Positions 7,619 to 16,384 are shown, numbered from the stretch's first letter. The stretch is 26,567 nt of DNA from Rickettsia endosymbiont of Ixodes persulcatus (GCA_027293795.1 JAPYLE010000094.1:1-26567), one strand, 5' to 3'. Notes: generated from the letters alone by a model not told the origin. Made by a program: numbers and translations.

Positions 7619-8157
7619 TGTTAAGATTTAAAGAATTATATCAGCAAAGAATTATTGAAAACTTACAAAAAGAATTTTCTTATAAAAATAAACACGAAAT
7701 GCCGCAAATTAAGAAAATTGTTATAAATATGGGAGTAGGGGAAGCAATAGCCGATTCCAAAGTAATTAATAATGCAGTAAATGATCTCACCTTGATTTCC
7801 GGTCAGAAGCCGGTTGTAACGTTAGCAAGAAAATCTATTGCAACCTTTAAGTTACGTGAAAATATGAAAATAGGCTGTAAGGTTACATTACGTAAAGATA
7901 GAATGTATGATTTTTTAGAAAGACTAGTAATTGTTGCATTACCTCGTGTTAAAGAATTTCGTGGTTTTTCTTATAAAAGTTTTGACGGTAAAGGAAATTT
8001 TACTTTTGGATTAAAAGAGCAGATAGTCTTTCCTGAAATTAATTACGATAAAATCGATACAATAAGGGGTATGGATATTACAATCGTTACATCTGCTAAA
8101 ACGGATAAAGAAAGTAAATTTTTGTTATCAGGGTTTAATTTACCTTTTTATAATTAA
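7618..8157 (+). CDS. rplE: Ribosomal protein uL5
   Basis: uL5 binds 5S rRNA and contacts the P-site tRNA and uS13. The 179 residues match the family, with KIVINMGVGEA (about 33-43), the SGQKPVVTLARKSIATFKLRE region and the C-terminal MDITIVTSAKTDKES segment. It overlaps rplX by one base. Confidence 0.98.
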   Translation: MLRFKELYQQRIIENLQKEFSYKNKHEMPQIKKIVINMGVGEAIADSKVINNAVNDLTLISGQKPVVTLARKSIATFKLRENMKIGCKVTLRKDRMYDFLERLVIVALPRVKEFRGFSYKSFDGKGNFTFGLKEQIVFPEINYDKIDTIRGMDITIVTSAKTDKESKFLLSGFNLPFYN

Positions 8158-8174
8158 TTTTTAGGATATATATA

Positions 8175-8480
8175 ATGGCAAAAGTAAGTTCGATAAAAAA
8201 AAATGAAAGTAGGAAAAAAAAATCACAAAGTTTGCATAATAAACGTTTAGCACTAAAAAGTAAAATTTATGATAAAAATATTTCATTAGAAGAGCGTTTT
8301 TCTTTGGTAATGTCGCTTGCACAATTACCTAGAAATTCATCACCTACTAGAATAAGAAATAGATGTGAGCTTACAGGTAGACCAAGAGGTGTTACAAGAA
8401 AATTTGGTATATCGAGGAATAAGCTTAGGGAATTAATAGGTAGAGGCTTAGTTCCCGGTGTAGTTAAGTCAAGTTGGTAA
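8175..8480 (+). CDS. rpsN: Ribosomal protein uS14, zinc-free form
   Basis: uS14 is a small-subunit head protein. The 101-residue length and RNRCELTGRPRGV motif (about 61-73) identify the long type that lacks the zinc-binding CxxC pairs; only one Cys is present. The C-terminus LVPGVVKSSW is typical. It lies in the normal spc position between rplE and rpsH. Confidence 0.97.
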   Translation: MAKVSSIKKNESRKKKSQSLHNKRLALKSKIYDKNISLEERFSLVMSLAQLPRNSSPTRIRNRCELTGRPRGVTRKFGISRNKLRELIGRGLVPGVVKSSW

Positions 8481-8499
8481 AAGTCGATAGGTAAATAAT

Positions 8500-8898
8500 A
8501 TGTCAATGACGGATAGTGTAGCAGATATGTTAACTAGAATTAGAAATGCTTATAAAAGTAAATTGATAAATGTTTCTTTTCCTAGTTCTAAAATTAAAAC
8601 TTCAATTTTGGATGTTTTGAAAAAAGAAGGTTATATAAGGGATTATATAATTACTCAAAAAAATAATATTAGTTATACTGAGGTAGCTTTAAAATACTCT
8701 GTTAATGGTGATGCTTCTATATTTGAAATTCATAGAGTATCAAAGCCCGGAAAAAGAGTATATTCTGCTATTAAAGATTTGAAAGGATATTATAATAATA
8801 TGGGTATATATATTCTTTCTACCCCTTACGGTGTTATGTCTGATAGAGAAGCTCATATTAAAAATGTCGGCGGCGAAGTAATTTGTAAAGTATTTTAA
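8500..8898 (+). CDS. rpsH: Ribosomal protein uS8
   Basis: uS8 binds the central domain of 16S rRNA and in enterobacteria represses the spc operon. The 132-residue protein starts MSMTDSVADMLTRIRNA, contains RVSKPGKRVY and ends GGEVICKVF, all standard. No E. coli-like uS8 target hairpin was found in the upstream sequence by eye. Confidence 0.98.
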   Translation: MSMTDSVADMLTRIRNAYKSKLINVSFPSSKIKTSILDVLKKEGYIRDYIITQKNNISYTEVALKYSVNGDASIFEIHRVSKPGKRVYSAIKDLKGYYNNMGIYILSTPYGVMSDREAHIKNVGGEVICKVF

Positions 8899-8907
8899 GG
8901 TAAAAAA

Positions 8908-9441
8908 ATGTCACGTGTTGGAAAATTGCCGATTACTATACCTGAAGGTGTAAAAGTTGGTTTAAATGATTTAGAAGTAAAAATATCCGGACCTAAAGGT
9001 GAATTATCAAAAACTTTTAAAGGTAATATAGCAATTTCATTGGCAGAAAATAAGCTTTTAGTAAAACCTTTAGCCGCAAGTAAAAATGCACGTGCTATGT
9101 GGGGTACTGCAAGAAGCATAATATCGAATATGGTTACCGGCGTTAAAGAAGGGTTTAAACTTAAACTCGAAATTAATGGAGTCGGTTATAGGGCAATGGT
9201 AAAAGGTAAATATTTAAATTTAATGCTTGCTAAAAGCCATAATACAAAAATTGAAATACCTTCAGATATTAAAATAGATGTGCCTAAGCAAAATATTATT
9301 ATTCTTGAGGGAACAGATAAAGAAAAGTTAGGACAATTTGCTTCAATTATTATAAAACAGAGACCGCCTGAGCCTTATAAAGGAAAAGGAATTAAATTTG
9401 AGAATCAATTTATACCGCGTAAAGAAGGTAAGAAAAATTAA
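8908..9441 (+). CDS. rplF: Ribosomal protein uL6
   Basis: uL6 is a two-domain protein near the factor-binding site of the large subunit. The 177-residue product has SRVGKLPITIPEGV at the start, GVGYRA in the second domain and the signature RPPEPYKGKGIKF (about 151-163). It is full length and follows rpsH by 9 nt. Confidence 0.98.
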   Translation: MSRVGKLPITIPEGVKVGLNDLEVKISGPKGELSKTFKGNIAISLAENKLLVKPLAASKNARAMWGTARSIISNMVTGVKEGFKLKLEINGVGYRAMVKGKYLNLMLAKSHNTKIEIPSDIKIDVPKQNIIILEGTDKEKLGQFASIIIKQRPPEPYKGKGIKFENQFIPRKEGKKN

Positions 9442-9456
9442 ATTTAAGAGTTAAAT

Positions 9457-9813
9457 ATGCGTAGTGCTAAGCTAAAATTTGAAAAAAGAAGAAGTAGAAT
9501 AAGATATAAAATATCTAAAACATCTAATAGAGTTAGATTATCGATATTTAAGTCAGGTAGACATATATATGCACAAATTATAGATGATTCTAAGTCTATA
9601 ACGATTGCCTCCGCTTCAACTTTAGATAAAAAAATAAAAAAAATAAAAAAATCTCATTGTAATATTGAAAATGCTATCAAAGTAGGTGAAGAAATAGCAA
9701 AAAAAGCTGATTCTGCGGGAATAAAAGAAGTAGTATTTGATAGAGGCGGATATAAGTATCACGGTGTTATAAAAGCTCTAGCTGATGTAGCTAGAGAGAA
9801 AATAAAATTTTAG
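9457..9813 (+). CDS. rplR: Ribosomal protein uL18
   Basis: uL18 binds 5S rRNA together with uL5. The 118 residues include RRSRIRYKISKTSNRVRLSIF near the N-terminus, IYAQIIDD, and the C-terminal FDRGGYKYHGVIKALADVAR segment. It lies between rplF and rpsE as in the spc order. Confidence 0.97.
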   Translation: MRSAKLKFEKRRSRIRYKISKTSNRVRLSIFKSGRHIYAQIIDDSKSITIASASTLDKKIKKIKKSHCNIENAIKVGEEIAKKADSAGIKEVVFDRGGYKYHGVIKALADVAREKIKF

Positions 9814-9830
9814 GTTATAAGGTTGTAGTA

Positions 9831-10349
9831 ATGTCTAAAGTTAAAAAAGATGAAGAGACTTTAAGCGAAGTTTTAGTTGATGTAAATAGAGTTACAAAAG
9901 TAGTAAAAGGCGGTAGAAGATTTGCTTTTTCTGCTTATGTAGTTGTCGGTGATAAAGCTGGCAGAGTTGGAGCGGGACATGGAAAAGCTAAAGAAGTAAA
10001 CGAAGCTCGAGGAAAGGCAAAACAAGCTGCTAAAAAGAGGATGATGAAAGTGCCTCTATATCAAAATAGGACTATTCACCATGATGTTGTCGGTAAAAGT
10101 GGAGCTGCTAAAGTAATTTTAAGAAGAGCTAAAGCAGGTACAGGCGTTATAGCCGGAGGGTCTATGAGAGCAATTTTTGATTCTTTAGGTGTTCATGATA
10201 TTGTTGCTAAATCAATAGGTTCAACGAATGTTTACGCAATGATTTCTGCAACATTTGATGCATTAAATAAACTTGCATCACCAAAATCCATTGCTATGAG
10301 AAGAGATAAAAAAGTAAATGAAATATCTGTAAGATCTTCTGATATTTAA
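9831..10349 (+). CDS. rpsE: Ribosomal protein uS5
   Basis: uS5 lies at the mRNA entry site and affects decoding accuracy. The 172-residue protein has the S5 double-stranded RNA-binding domain (RVTKVVKGGRRFAFSAYVVV, about 20-39), KVPLYQNRTIHHDVVGK and the GTGVIAGGSMRAIFDSLGV signature. Length is normal for alphaproteobacteria. A 34-nt gap precedes rpmD. Confidence 0.98.
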   Translation: MSKVKKDEETLSEVLVDVNRVTKVVKGGRRFAFSAYVVVGDKAGRVGAGHGKAKEVNEARGKAKQAAKKRMMKVPLYQNRTIHHDVVGKSGAAKVILRRAKAGTGVIAGGSMRAIFDSLGVHDIVAKSIGSTNVYAMISATFDALNKLASPKSIAMRRDKKVNEISVRSSDI

Positions 10350-10383
10350 GTTAATGAGTAATATTGTGAAGTAAGGTGAAGTT

Positions 10384-10575
10384 ATGAATAATAAGATCAA
10401 TAATATAAAAATTACCCAAGTTAAAAGTGCTATAGGTCGTAAGTATGATCAAAGATTGACATTAGTTGGGCTTGGTTTAAACAAAATTAATAAGACTGTT
10501 ATTCTTGAAAATACTAATTCAATTAAAGGAATGGTTGAAAAAGTAAAGCATTTGTTAAAAATGGAAAATATGTAA
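10384..10575 (+). CDS. rpmD: Ribosomal protein uL30
   Basis: uL30 is a small large-subunit protein with a beta-alpha-beta-alpha-beta fold. The 63-residue product has IKITQVKSAIGR and the LGLNKINKTVILEN stretch expected in the family. It lies between rpsE and rplO as in most bacteria. Confidence 0.96.
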   Translation: MNNKINNIKITQVKSAIGRKYDQRLTLVGLGLNKINKTVILENTNSIKGMVEKVKHLLKMENM

Positions 10576-10588
10576 TTAGAGTTTTTAA

Positions 10589-11050
10589 ATGAAATTAAAT
10601 GAATTATATAATAATATAGGTGCTAAAAAAAATATGAAAAGAATAGCACGCGGTATTGGTAGCGGTAAAGGAAAAACCGGTGGTAGAGGAATTAAAGGTC
10701 AAAAATCTAGATCCGGCGTTGCAATAAAAGGTTTTGAAGGTGGTCAAACACCTATAATAAAAAGACTACCTAAAAGAGGATTTAATTGTATTTCAACTAA
10801 AAAATACAATATAATAAATATTTACAATATTGAAGCAGCATTAACCGATGGGCGTTTAAGTGTTGCTGATACCATTACTAAGGAAAAATTGATAGAAGCT
10901 GGAGTAGTTAATAATAAAAACAATAAGAAATTAGTGAAATTATTATCTCTTTGTAGTGATGATTTTGCTTCTCCTCTATCATTAAAATTAGATGCATATT
11001 CTTCTAAAGCTAAGGATTTAATCGAGAAAGCAGGTGGAAAGTTGTTATAG
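10589..11050 (+). CDS. rplO: Ribosomal protein uL15
   Basis: uL15 is a late-assembly large-subunit protein with a long glycine-rich basic N-terminus. The 153 residues include RIARGIGSGKGKTGGRGIKG and the FEGGQTPIIKRLPKRGF segment. The C-terminal globular part ends in IEKAGGKLL. SecY starts 4 nt after its stop codon. Confidence 0.97.
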   Translation: MKLNELYNNIGAKKNMKRIARGIGSGKGKTGGRGIKGQKSRSGVAIKGFEGGQTPIIKRLPKRGFNCISTKKYNIINIYNIEAALTDGRLSVADTITKEKLIEAGVVNNKNNKKLVKLLSLCSDDFASPLSLKLDAYSSKAKDLIEKAGGKLL

Positions 11051-11053
11051 TAT

Positions 11054-12355
11054 ATGGGTCAAAATTTTTCTAAAAAGTCCGGTAATGATTTAGTTAGTCG
11101 CATTGTTTTTACTATTCTCATTCTTATAGTATGTAGATTTGGGTCTTTTATACCTATACCCGGTATAGATTCAATTGCCTTAAGTAGTGTGGCTGAAAAG
11201 AATCAATCCGGAATACTCGGAATGTTCAATATGCTATCTGGAGGATCGCTAGGTAGAATGTCTATTTTTGCTTTAGCAATTATGCCGTATATTACCGCCT
11301 CAATTATTATCCAATTAATGTCAGTTGCATATAAACCTTTGGAAAATTTAAAAAAAGAAGGGGAAGTTGGTAAAAGGAAAGTAAATCAGTTATCAAGATA
11401 TTTAACAGTTCTGCTTGCTTCTTTTCAGGCCTACGGAGTTGCTATAAGTTTAGAGTCAATTGTAACAAATACCGGTCCTGTAGTAATTTTAGAGGGTTTT
11501 TTCTTTAGAGTTACAACTGTAATTACTTTGGTTGTAGGCACCATGCTATTAATGTGGTTAGGAGAACAAGTTACGCAACGCGGAATAGGTAACGGCACAT
11601 CTTTAATTATATTTATAGGTATAATTTCGGGAGTACCTAGTGCTATTATTAGTATGTTTGAATTATCAAGAAAAGGAGCATTATCGCCTTTAATAGCGAT
11701 CGCTGTTTGTATTGGAGTAGTTGTATTAATAGCTATAATTATATTTTTTGAAAAAGCCCAAAGAAAATTATTGGTTCAGTACCCTAAAAGACAAATAGGA
11801 AATAAAATTTATGGGGGAGAAGCAACGCATATGCCTCTTAAATTAAATACTTCGGGTGTAATACCTCCAATATTTGCTAGTTCAATTTTACTATTCCCTG
11901 CTACGCTTGCTAATTTTTCTAATAGTAATTCAGAAACTATGGGCAGGCTTACTTATTATTTAGGGCATGGCAAACCCGTATATATTTTATTGTATGTGGC
12001 ATTAATTATGTTTTTTAGTTTTTTTTATACTGCAATAGTATTTAATTCTGAAGAAACTGCTAATAATTTAAGAAAATATGGTGCCTATATTCCCGGTAAA
12101 AGACCAGGGAAAAATACATCTGATTATTTTGATTATATACTTACAAGGATTACGGTTATAGGGGGGATATATTTAAGTTTAATATGTGTAATTCCGGAGC
12201 TATTAATGAATAAGTATGTAATCTCTCTTTCTTTAGGAGGTACGAGTTTTTTAATTGTAGTGAACGTGGTACTTGATACTATGACTCAGATTCAAACTTA
12301 CTTATTTAGTAGTAAGTATGAAGGTTTAATGAAGAAAGTAAAATTAAAAAATTAA
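11054..12355 (+). CDS. secY: Protein translocase channel SecY
   Basis: SecY forms the inner-membrane protein-conducting channel with SecE and SecG. The 433-residue product has the ten hydrophobic segments expected. Recognisable parts are the N-terminal SRIVFTILILIVCRFGSFIP helix, ALAIMPYITASIIIQLM, the cytoplasmic loop with AQRKLLVQYPKRQ, and GAYIPGKRPGKNT before the last helices. It closes the spc-like block; rpmJ, often placed after secY, is absent, and adk follows after 15 nt. Confidence 0.98.
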   Translation: MGQNFSKKSGNDLVSRIVFTILILIVCRFGSFIPIPGIDSIALSSVAEKNQSGILGMFNMLSGGSLGRMSIFALAIMPYITASIIIQLMSVAYKPLENLKKEGEVGKRKVNQLSRYLTVLLASFQAYGVAISLESIVTNTGPVVILEGFFFRVTTVITLVVGTMLLMWLGEQVTQRGIGNGTSLIIFIGIISGVPSAIISMFELSRKGALSPLIAIAVCIGVVVLIAIIIFFEKAQRKLLVQYPKRQIGNKIYGGEATHMPLKLNTSGVIPPIFASSILLFPATLANFSNSNSETMGRLTYYLGHGKPVYILLYVALIMFFSFFYTAIVFNSEETANNLRKYGAYIPGKRPGKNTSDYFDYILTRITVIGGIYLSLICVIPELLMNKYVISLSLGGTSFLIVVNVVLDTMTQIQTYLFSSKYEGLMKKVKLKN

Positions 12356-12370
12356 AAATGAGCTTAAGTA

Positions 12371-13009
12371 GTGATAGCAATTTTTTTAGGTCCTCCAGGA
12401 GCCGGAAAGGGAACACAAGGAAAAAAGATAGCTAGAAAAATTGATTTACCACATATAGCAATCGGTGATATATTTAGAACAATTATAAAAACATCAACTA
12501 GTGGAGCAGAATTAATTAATAATTATGTTAGGCAAGGAGAGCTTATACCTAATGAAATAGTTAATCAAGTAATCAAAAATTTTTTATTATCCTCTGAATA
12601 TAAAAACGGTTATATATTAGATGGATATCCGCGTAATTTAGAGCAAGCAAAATTCTTTGAGTCATTTATTACAGAAAAAATTAAAATAATATATTTTGAT
12701 GTTTTAGATGAATTATTAATTAAAAGAGTTTTGGGGAGATATAGTTGTAAAAATTGTGGTAAAATATATAATAGTTACTTCTTGCAGCCTAAAACTGACA
12801 ATGTATGTGATGTTTGCAGTTCAAGTACATTTGATTATAGGAAAGACGATACTGAAGAAGTAATAAAAAAAAGAATTGAAGTATATAAAACAGAAACATA
12901 TCCGTTAATAGATTATTATAAAAATAGTGATAATTTTTATATAGTTAATGGAAGTAAAAATGAACAAGAAATAGAAATTGATATACAGAAAATACTAAAA
13001 ATAAATTGA
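12371..13009 (+). CDS. adk: Adenylate kinase
   Basis: Adk interconverts ATP and AMP with two ADP in the cytosol. The 212 residues carry the P-loop GPPGAGKGTQ (7-16), the AMP-site segment DGYPRN (84-89) and a LID zinc site with Cys126, Cys129, Cys146 and Cys149, as in zinc-type kinases. The start is GTG at 12371, which places the P-loop at the normal distance; the ATG at 12358 is in another frame. The secY-adk order is common in alphaproteobacteria. The stop overlaps a candidate promoter for rpsM. Confidence 0.97.
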   Translation: MIAIFLGPPGAGKGTQGKKIARKIDLPHIAIGDIFRTIIKTSTSGAELINNYVRQGELIPNEIVNQVIKNFLLSSEYKNGYILDGYPRNLEQAKFFESFITEKIKIIYFDVLDELLIKRVLGRYSCKNCGKIYNSYFLQPKTDNVCDVCSSSTFDYRKDDTEEVIKKRIEVYKTETYPLIDYYKNSDNFYIVNGSKNEQEIEIDIQKILKIN

Positions 13010-13033
13010 CTTTATTAAAGATTTTTATATTAT
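13006..13033 (+). promoter_or_regulatory. Candidate promoter of the alpha block (rpsM-rplQ)
   Basis: TTGACT (13006-13011) overlaps the adk stop and is followed after 16 bp by TATTAT (13028-13033). Both boxes match the sigma-70 consensus at five of six positions. They lie about 33 bp upstream of the rpsM start, inside the only sizeable gap in this part. Confidence 0.5.
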
Positions 13034-13066
13034 TTCCTAGTTACTATTAAAATTTGGAGATTATTT

Positions 13067-13444
13067 GTGGCAAGAATTGCAAGTGTTAATATTCCCGATA
13101 ATAAACGTTTAGTTGTGAGTTTAACTTACATTTACGGTCTTGGGCCTACTATGGCAGCAGAGATTTGTAGTAAAGCAAAAATATCGAAAGATAAAAGAGT
13201 TAAAGAACTTACCGATCAAGAGTTAATAAGCTTACGTAATATTATTGAAAGTAAATATAAAGTTGAAGGTGATTTAAGACGAGAAGTTACGCTTAATATT
13301 AAGAAGAAGAAAGATATAAGATGTTATCAAGGGCTTAGACATATACGTAAATTGCCGGTGCGAGGACAGAACACGCATTCTAATGCTCGAACTAGAAAAG
13401 GTAAAGCTATTGCGATAGTCGGAAAGAGAAAAGCTGTAAAATAA
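13067..13444 (+). CDS. rpsM: Ribosomal protein uS13
   Basis: uS13 is a small-subunit head protein that contacts the P-site tRNA and uL5. The 125-residue product has MARIASVNIPDNKRL, the YGLGPTMA helix-hairpin region and the C-terminal RGQNTHSNARTRKGK. The start is GTG at 13067, preceded by a good GGAGA site; no ATG fits the conserved N-terminus. Confidence 0.97.
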   Translation: MARIASVNIPDNKRLVVSLTYIYGLGPTMAAEICSKAKISKDKRVKELTDQELISLRNIIESKYKVEGDLRREVTLNIKKKKDIRCYQGLRHIRKLPVRGQNTHSNARTRKGKAIAIVGKRKAVK

Positions 13445-13470
13445 TAGTTTTAAGTATAGAGTATAAATTA

Positions 13471-13854
13471 ATGAATCAAACGGTTAAAGTTAAGAAAAAG
13501 AAAAAAACTATCACTCTTGGTGTTGTGCATATCCGAGCATCATTTAATAATACTATAGTAACATTTACTGATATTCAAGGTAATGCTATCTCTTCTGCAT
13601 CAGCAGGAGGTAATGGGTTTAAAGGGGCAAGAAAAGCAACGCCCTATGCAGCTCAAGTAACAATTGATAGAGCATCAGAAAAAGCAAAAGAATATGGTCT
13701 AAAAATTATTTCTATTAGGATTGGAGGACCTGGAGCTCAGCGTGAATCGGCAATGAGAGCTTTATTCGGACAAAATTTTGTGGTTACATCAATTTTAGAT
13801 GTATCGTCAATTGCTCATAATGGAGTAAGACCGCCAAAAAGAAGAAGAGTATAA
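13471..13854 (+). CDS. rpsK: Ribosomal protein uS11
   Basis: uS11 lines the E-site side of the small-subunit platform. The 127 residues include GVVHIRASFNNTIVTFTD, GPGAQRESAMRAL and the invariant C-terminal HNGVRPPKRRRV. The lysine-rich N-terminus is normal. It is followed 20 nt later by rpoA. Confidence 0.98.
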   Translation: MNQTVKVKKKKKTITLGVVHIRASFNNTIVTFTDIQGNAISSASAGGNGFKGARKATPYAAQVTIDRASEKAKEYGLKIISIRIGGPGAQRESAMRALFGQNFVVTSILDVSSIAHNGVRPPKRRRV

Positions 13855-13873
13855 AGAGAATCATAGGTATTAA

Positions 13874-14899
13874 ATGTTATCGTTAAGTAAAAATTGGAAT
13901 ACTTTAATAAAGCCGAATAAAGTCGCTTATGAAAATTTTCCGGAAACCAATAATAAGGCTAAAATTGTAGTTGAACCTTTAGAAAGAGGTTTTGGTTTAA
14001 CTTTAGGTAATGCTATGAGAAGAGTATTACTTTCTTCCTTACAAGGAGCAGCTATCACTTCTATAAAAATCCCTGCTATAGAACATGAATTTTCTTCTAT
14101 ACCTGGTGTAAAAGAAGATGTATCGGAAGTGATTTTAAACATTAAAGGTATTGAAGTAAAAATGCATGTTGCGGAAAAACGTATCATGAAGTTAAAAGCA
14201 ACAGGACCTTGTGTTGTAACGGCCGGTATGATTGAAACAGGGCATGATGTAGAAATACTGAATCCGGATCATGTAATTTGTAATCTAGCTAAGAACAAGC
14301 AGCTTGAAATGGAATTAACTTGTAAGGTTGGTAAAGGATACGTACTTAGCACAAATAGTTATGAGGATAATTTACCTATTGGTGAAATAGCTATAGATGC
14401 TTTATTTAATCCAGTAAAGAGTGTTACTTATAAGGTAGAAAATACTAGGATAGGTCAGGTTACCGACTATGATAAACTAATTATGTTTGTAGAAACTAAC
14501 GGTGATTTATTACCTGAAATGGCTGTAGGGTTAGCTGCACGTATCTTACAAGAGCAGTTACAGTTATTTATTTCTTTTGATGAAGAACAGGAAGAAGATA
14601 GGCAGGTTAAAACTGATGCTTTACCGTTTTCACCTTATTTACTTAAGAGAGTTGATGAATTGGAATTATCGGTTAGATCAGCAAATTGTTTGAAAAATGA
14701 TAATATAATATATATAGGGGATCTAGTAAAAAGAACGGAATCCGATATGCTGAGAACTCCAAATTTCGGTAGAAAATCTTTAAATGAGATTAAAGAAATA
14801 TTGGCAAAATTTAATTTAAGATTTGGTATGGATGTACCGGATTGGCCACTGGAAAATATTCAGGAATTATCTAAACGTTATGAAGATTCTTATAATTAA
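13874..14899 (+). CDS. rpoA: RNA polymerase alpha subunit
   Basis: Alpha dimerises to start RNA polymerase assembly, and its C-terminal domain binds UP elements and activators. The 341-residue protein has the N-terminal assembly domain with ERGFGLTLGNAMRRVLLSS (37-55). After a linker rich in Glu and Asp (about 235-250) comes the C-terminal domain, with the DNA-contact segment RSANCLK (268-274) and RTPNFGRKSLNEI (294-306). It is full length. Its place between rpsK and rplQ is the conserved alpha-operon order. Confidence 0.99.
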   Translation: MLSLSKNWNTLIKPNKVAYENFPETNNKAKIVVEPLERGFGLTLGNAMRRVLLSSLQGAAITSIKIPAIEHEFSSIPGVKEDVSEVILNIKGIEVKMHVAEKRIMKLKATGPCVVTAGMIETGHDVEILNPDHVICNLAKNKQLEMELTCKVGKGYVLSTNSYEDNLPIGEIAIDALFNPVKSVTYKVENTRIGQVTDYDKLIMFVETNGDLLPEMAVGLAARILQEQLQLFISFDEEQEEDRQVKTDALPFSPYLLKRVDELELSVRSANCLKNDNIIYIGDLVKRTESDMLRTPNFGRKSLNEIKEILAKFNLRFGMDVPDWPLENIQELSKRYEDSYN

Positions 14900-14911
14900 G
14901 GACTAATAAAA

Positions 14912-15322
14912 ATGCGACATAAAATTAAAGGTAGAAAGTTAAATATAACAAGTAGTCATAGGCAAGCGATGCTTGCTAATATGGCTGTAGCACTTGTAAC
15001 CCATGAACAAATTAAAACTACTCTACCAAAAGCTAAGGAATTAAGGCCTTACATTGAGACTCTAATCACTAAAGCTAAAAAAGCTAATTTAGCGGTAAGA
15101 AGAAGCGTTTTATCAAAAATAAAAGATAAAAAAGCAGTAGAAAAGCTTATAAATATTTTGGGTACTAGGTATAAAGATAGCCCTGGTGGTTATACTAGAA
15201 TAATAAAAGCCGGATTTCGTTATGGTGATTTAGCACCGATAGCATATATTGAATTTGTAGATAGAGATGTTAATGCTAAAGGAAATATAAAGCAAGATGT
15301 TAATGAAGATATTAAAAATTAA
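14912..15322 (+). CDS. rplQ: Ribosomal protein bL17
   Basis: bL17 lies near the polypeptide exit on the large subunit. The 136-residue product starts MRHKIKGRKLNITSSHRQAM and contains LITKAKKANLAVRR and the GGYTRIIKAGFRYGDLAPIAYIE type core. It has a short acidic tail of about 15 residues. It closes the alpha block; rpsT follows 17 nt later. Confidence 0.97.
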   Translation: MRHKIKGRKLNITSSHRQAMLANMAVALVTHEQIKTTLPKAKELRPYIETLITKAKKANLAVRRSVLSKIKDKKAVEKLINILGTRYKDSPGGYTRIIKAGFRYGDLAPIAYIEFVDRDVNAKGNIKQDVNEDIKN

Positions 15323-15339
15323 ATATAAGGGACTCGGTA

Positions 15340-15612
15340 ATGGATAATCATTCTTCAGCAAAAAAAGCTGCTAGACAAACAGTAAAAAGAACTCTAATCA
15401 ATAAAAAAAGATCTAGTGCGATAAAAACTTTTATAAAAAAAGTTGTACATGAGATCAGTCTTGATAATAAAGAAAATGCTAACCTAGCTTTATCTGTTGC
15501 TCAATCTAAGATAATGCAAGGTGTGAAAAAAAATATAATTAAATTAAATACCGCTTCAAGAAAAATCAGCAGATTATCAAGACAAATAAAAAGTATGGAT
15601 GAAAGTAAATAA
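15340..15612 (+). CDS. rpsT: Ribosomal protein bS20
   Basis: bS20 is a helical primary binder of 16S rRNA. The 90-residue product begins MDNHSSAKKAARQTVKR, close to the usual MANHKSAKK-type start, and ends with the basic helix TASRKISRLSRQI. rpsT is not part of the classical alpha operon; its close spacing after rplQ suggests it is read from the same transcript. Confidence 0.96.
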   Translation: MDNHSSAKKAARQTVKRTLINKKRSSAIKTFIKKVVHEISLDNKENANLALSVAQSKIMQGVKKNIIKLNTASRKISRLSRQIKSMDESK

Positions 15613-15632
15613 TACTTTATAGATAATTTAAA

Positions 15633-15656
15633 AGCAAAAACTAATAAAATTTTGCT
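15633..15656 (+). terminator. Weak hairpin after rpsT
   Basis: AGCAAAA (15633-15639) and TTTTGCT (15650-15656) form a 7-bp stem with a 10-nt loop about 20 nt after the rpsT stop. No clear T-tract follows, so it may be a 3' stabilising hairpin rather than a true terminator. Confidence 0.3.
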
Positions 15657-15676
15657 AAATTATTTATACATACTTC

Positions 15677-15713
15677 TTATTAATTAGAATAATGTTATTT
15701 TACTAATTAATAA
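15677..15713 (+). other. Hairpin directly upstream of tRNA-Val
   Basis: An 11-bp perfect inverted repeat TTATTAATTAG/CTAATTAATAA (15677-15687/15703-15713) with a 15-nt loop ends 7 nt before the tRNA. It mirrors the placement of the hairpin before tRNA-Gly. It could act as the rplQ-rpsT terminator, since A/T tracts flank it, or in tRNA processing. Confidence 0.4.
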
Positions 15714-15720
15714 AAAATAT

Positions 15721-15796
15721 GGGCGATTAGCTCAGCTGGTAGAGTATCTCGTTTACACCGAGAGTGTCGGGAGTTCGAATCTCTCATCGCCCACCA
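15721..15796 (+). tRNA. tRNA-Val(TAC)
   Basis: The acceptor arms GGGCGAT and ATCGCCC pair fully. The anticodon stem TCTCG/CGAGA holds loop TTTACAC, giving anticodon TAC. The T arm contains the GTTCGAATC-type loop, and CCA is encoded at 15794-15796. It reads valine codons. The region after it, to 15960, holds no recognisable gene. Confidence 0.95.
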
Positions 15797-15960
15797 ATCA
15801 AAAGTTTTTAGCATTTTTTAATGAAATGCATCAAACAATAAATGAAGCTTAAACCCAAGTCTTTTAGTCTTAAATGTTACAATAGTTAAACCTATCAAGA
15901 AAAACGACACTTTTAAGAAATAGCATTCCTAACTAAGTATAGATTAGTTAATAATTTAAT

Positions 15961-16003
15961 GTCACTGCGAGAAAATTACGAAGTAATTAACGAAGCAATC
16001 CAG
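15961..16003 (-). repeat. Rickettsia palindromic-type repeat
   Basis: The segment running from GTCACTGCGAG to GAAGCAATCCAG is a partly self-complementary repeat of a kind scattered through Rickettsia genomes. It supplies the last 13 or so codons of the truncated transporter frame on the minus strand. Family assignment is from memory of the core sequence. Confidence 0.5.
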
Positions 16004-16384
16004 TAAATAAATACTAGAGGGCATACAAATTAAAAATATAATTGCTCTAGCTTTTAATAGTTTAAGAGGATGAAATTTTTTTGTTAATAAAATTAATGTA
16101 ATCATTAAAATTAGTTGAACAATAGCAAGACAAAAGTTATTTTTCATAATTTCGAGTGCAGTATAATTAAAATTTGTTTTTAATACTGATGCACAATAAA
16201 TATAAGTAAGATAAAAACAAGCAGAACCAGAATTTACAAGAAAAAATAATTCATTGATAACTACTGCCATATGTATATATAGCATTAAATCAAAATACTC
16301 AAAAAATGCTCCAAAACATATTAACCCTATTGCTTCTTTTTGCTTATGTGTTAGACTTCTTTGTTCATTCTCATAGCCGAGCAT
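15962..16384 (-). pseudogene. ProP-like MFS transporter, internally deleted
   Basis: The 140-codon frame begins like Rickettsia proline/betaine (ProP-type) major facilitator transporters: residues 1-48 give the N-terminus and first membrane helix, with ALIGLICFGAFFEYFDLMLY-like spacing. The sequence then jumps to a late membrane segment (about 50-118, YLTYIYCASVLKTNF and IHPLK-like FHPLKLL). The middle helices and transport loops, roughly 200 or more residues of a normal transporter of over 400, are missing. The end is replaced by a palindromic repeat. It cannot be a working MFS carrier. Rickettsia carry many ProP paralogues, so loss is plausible. Confidence 0.75.

Noticed and set aside
12358..12370. 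ATG at 12358 as the adk start
   Set aside because: It is in another frame from the P-loop; only the GTG at 12371 gives the conserved N-terminus.
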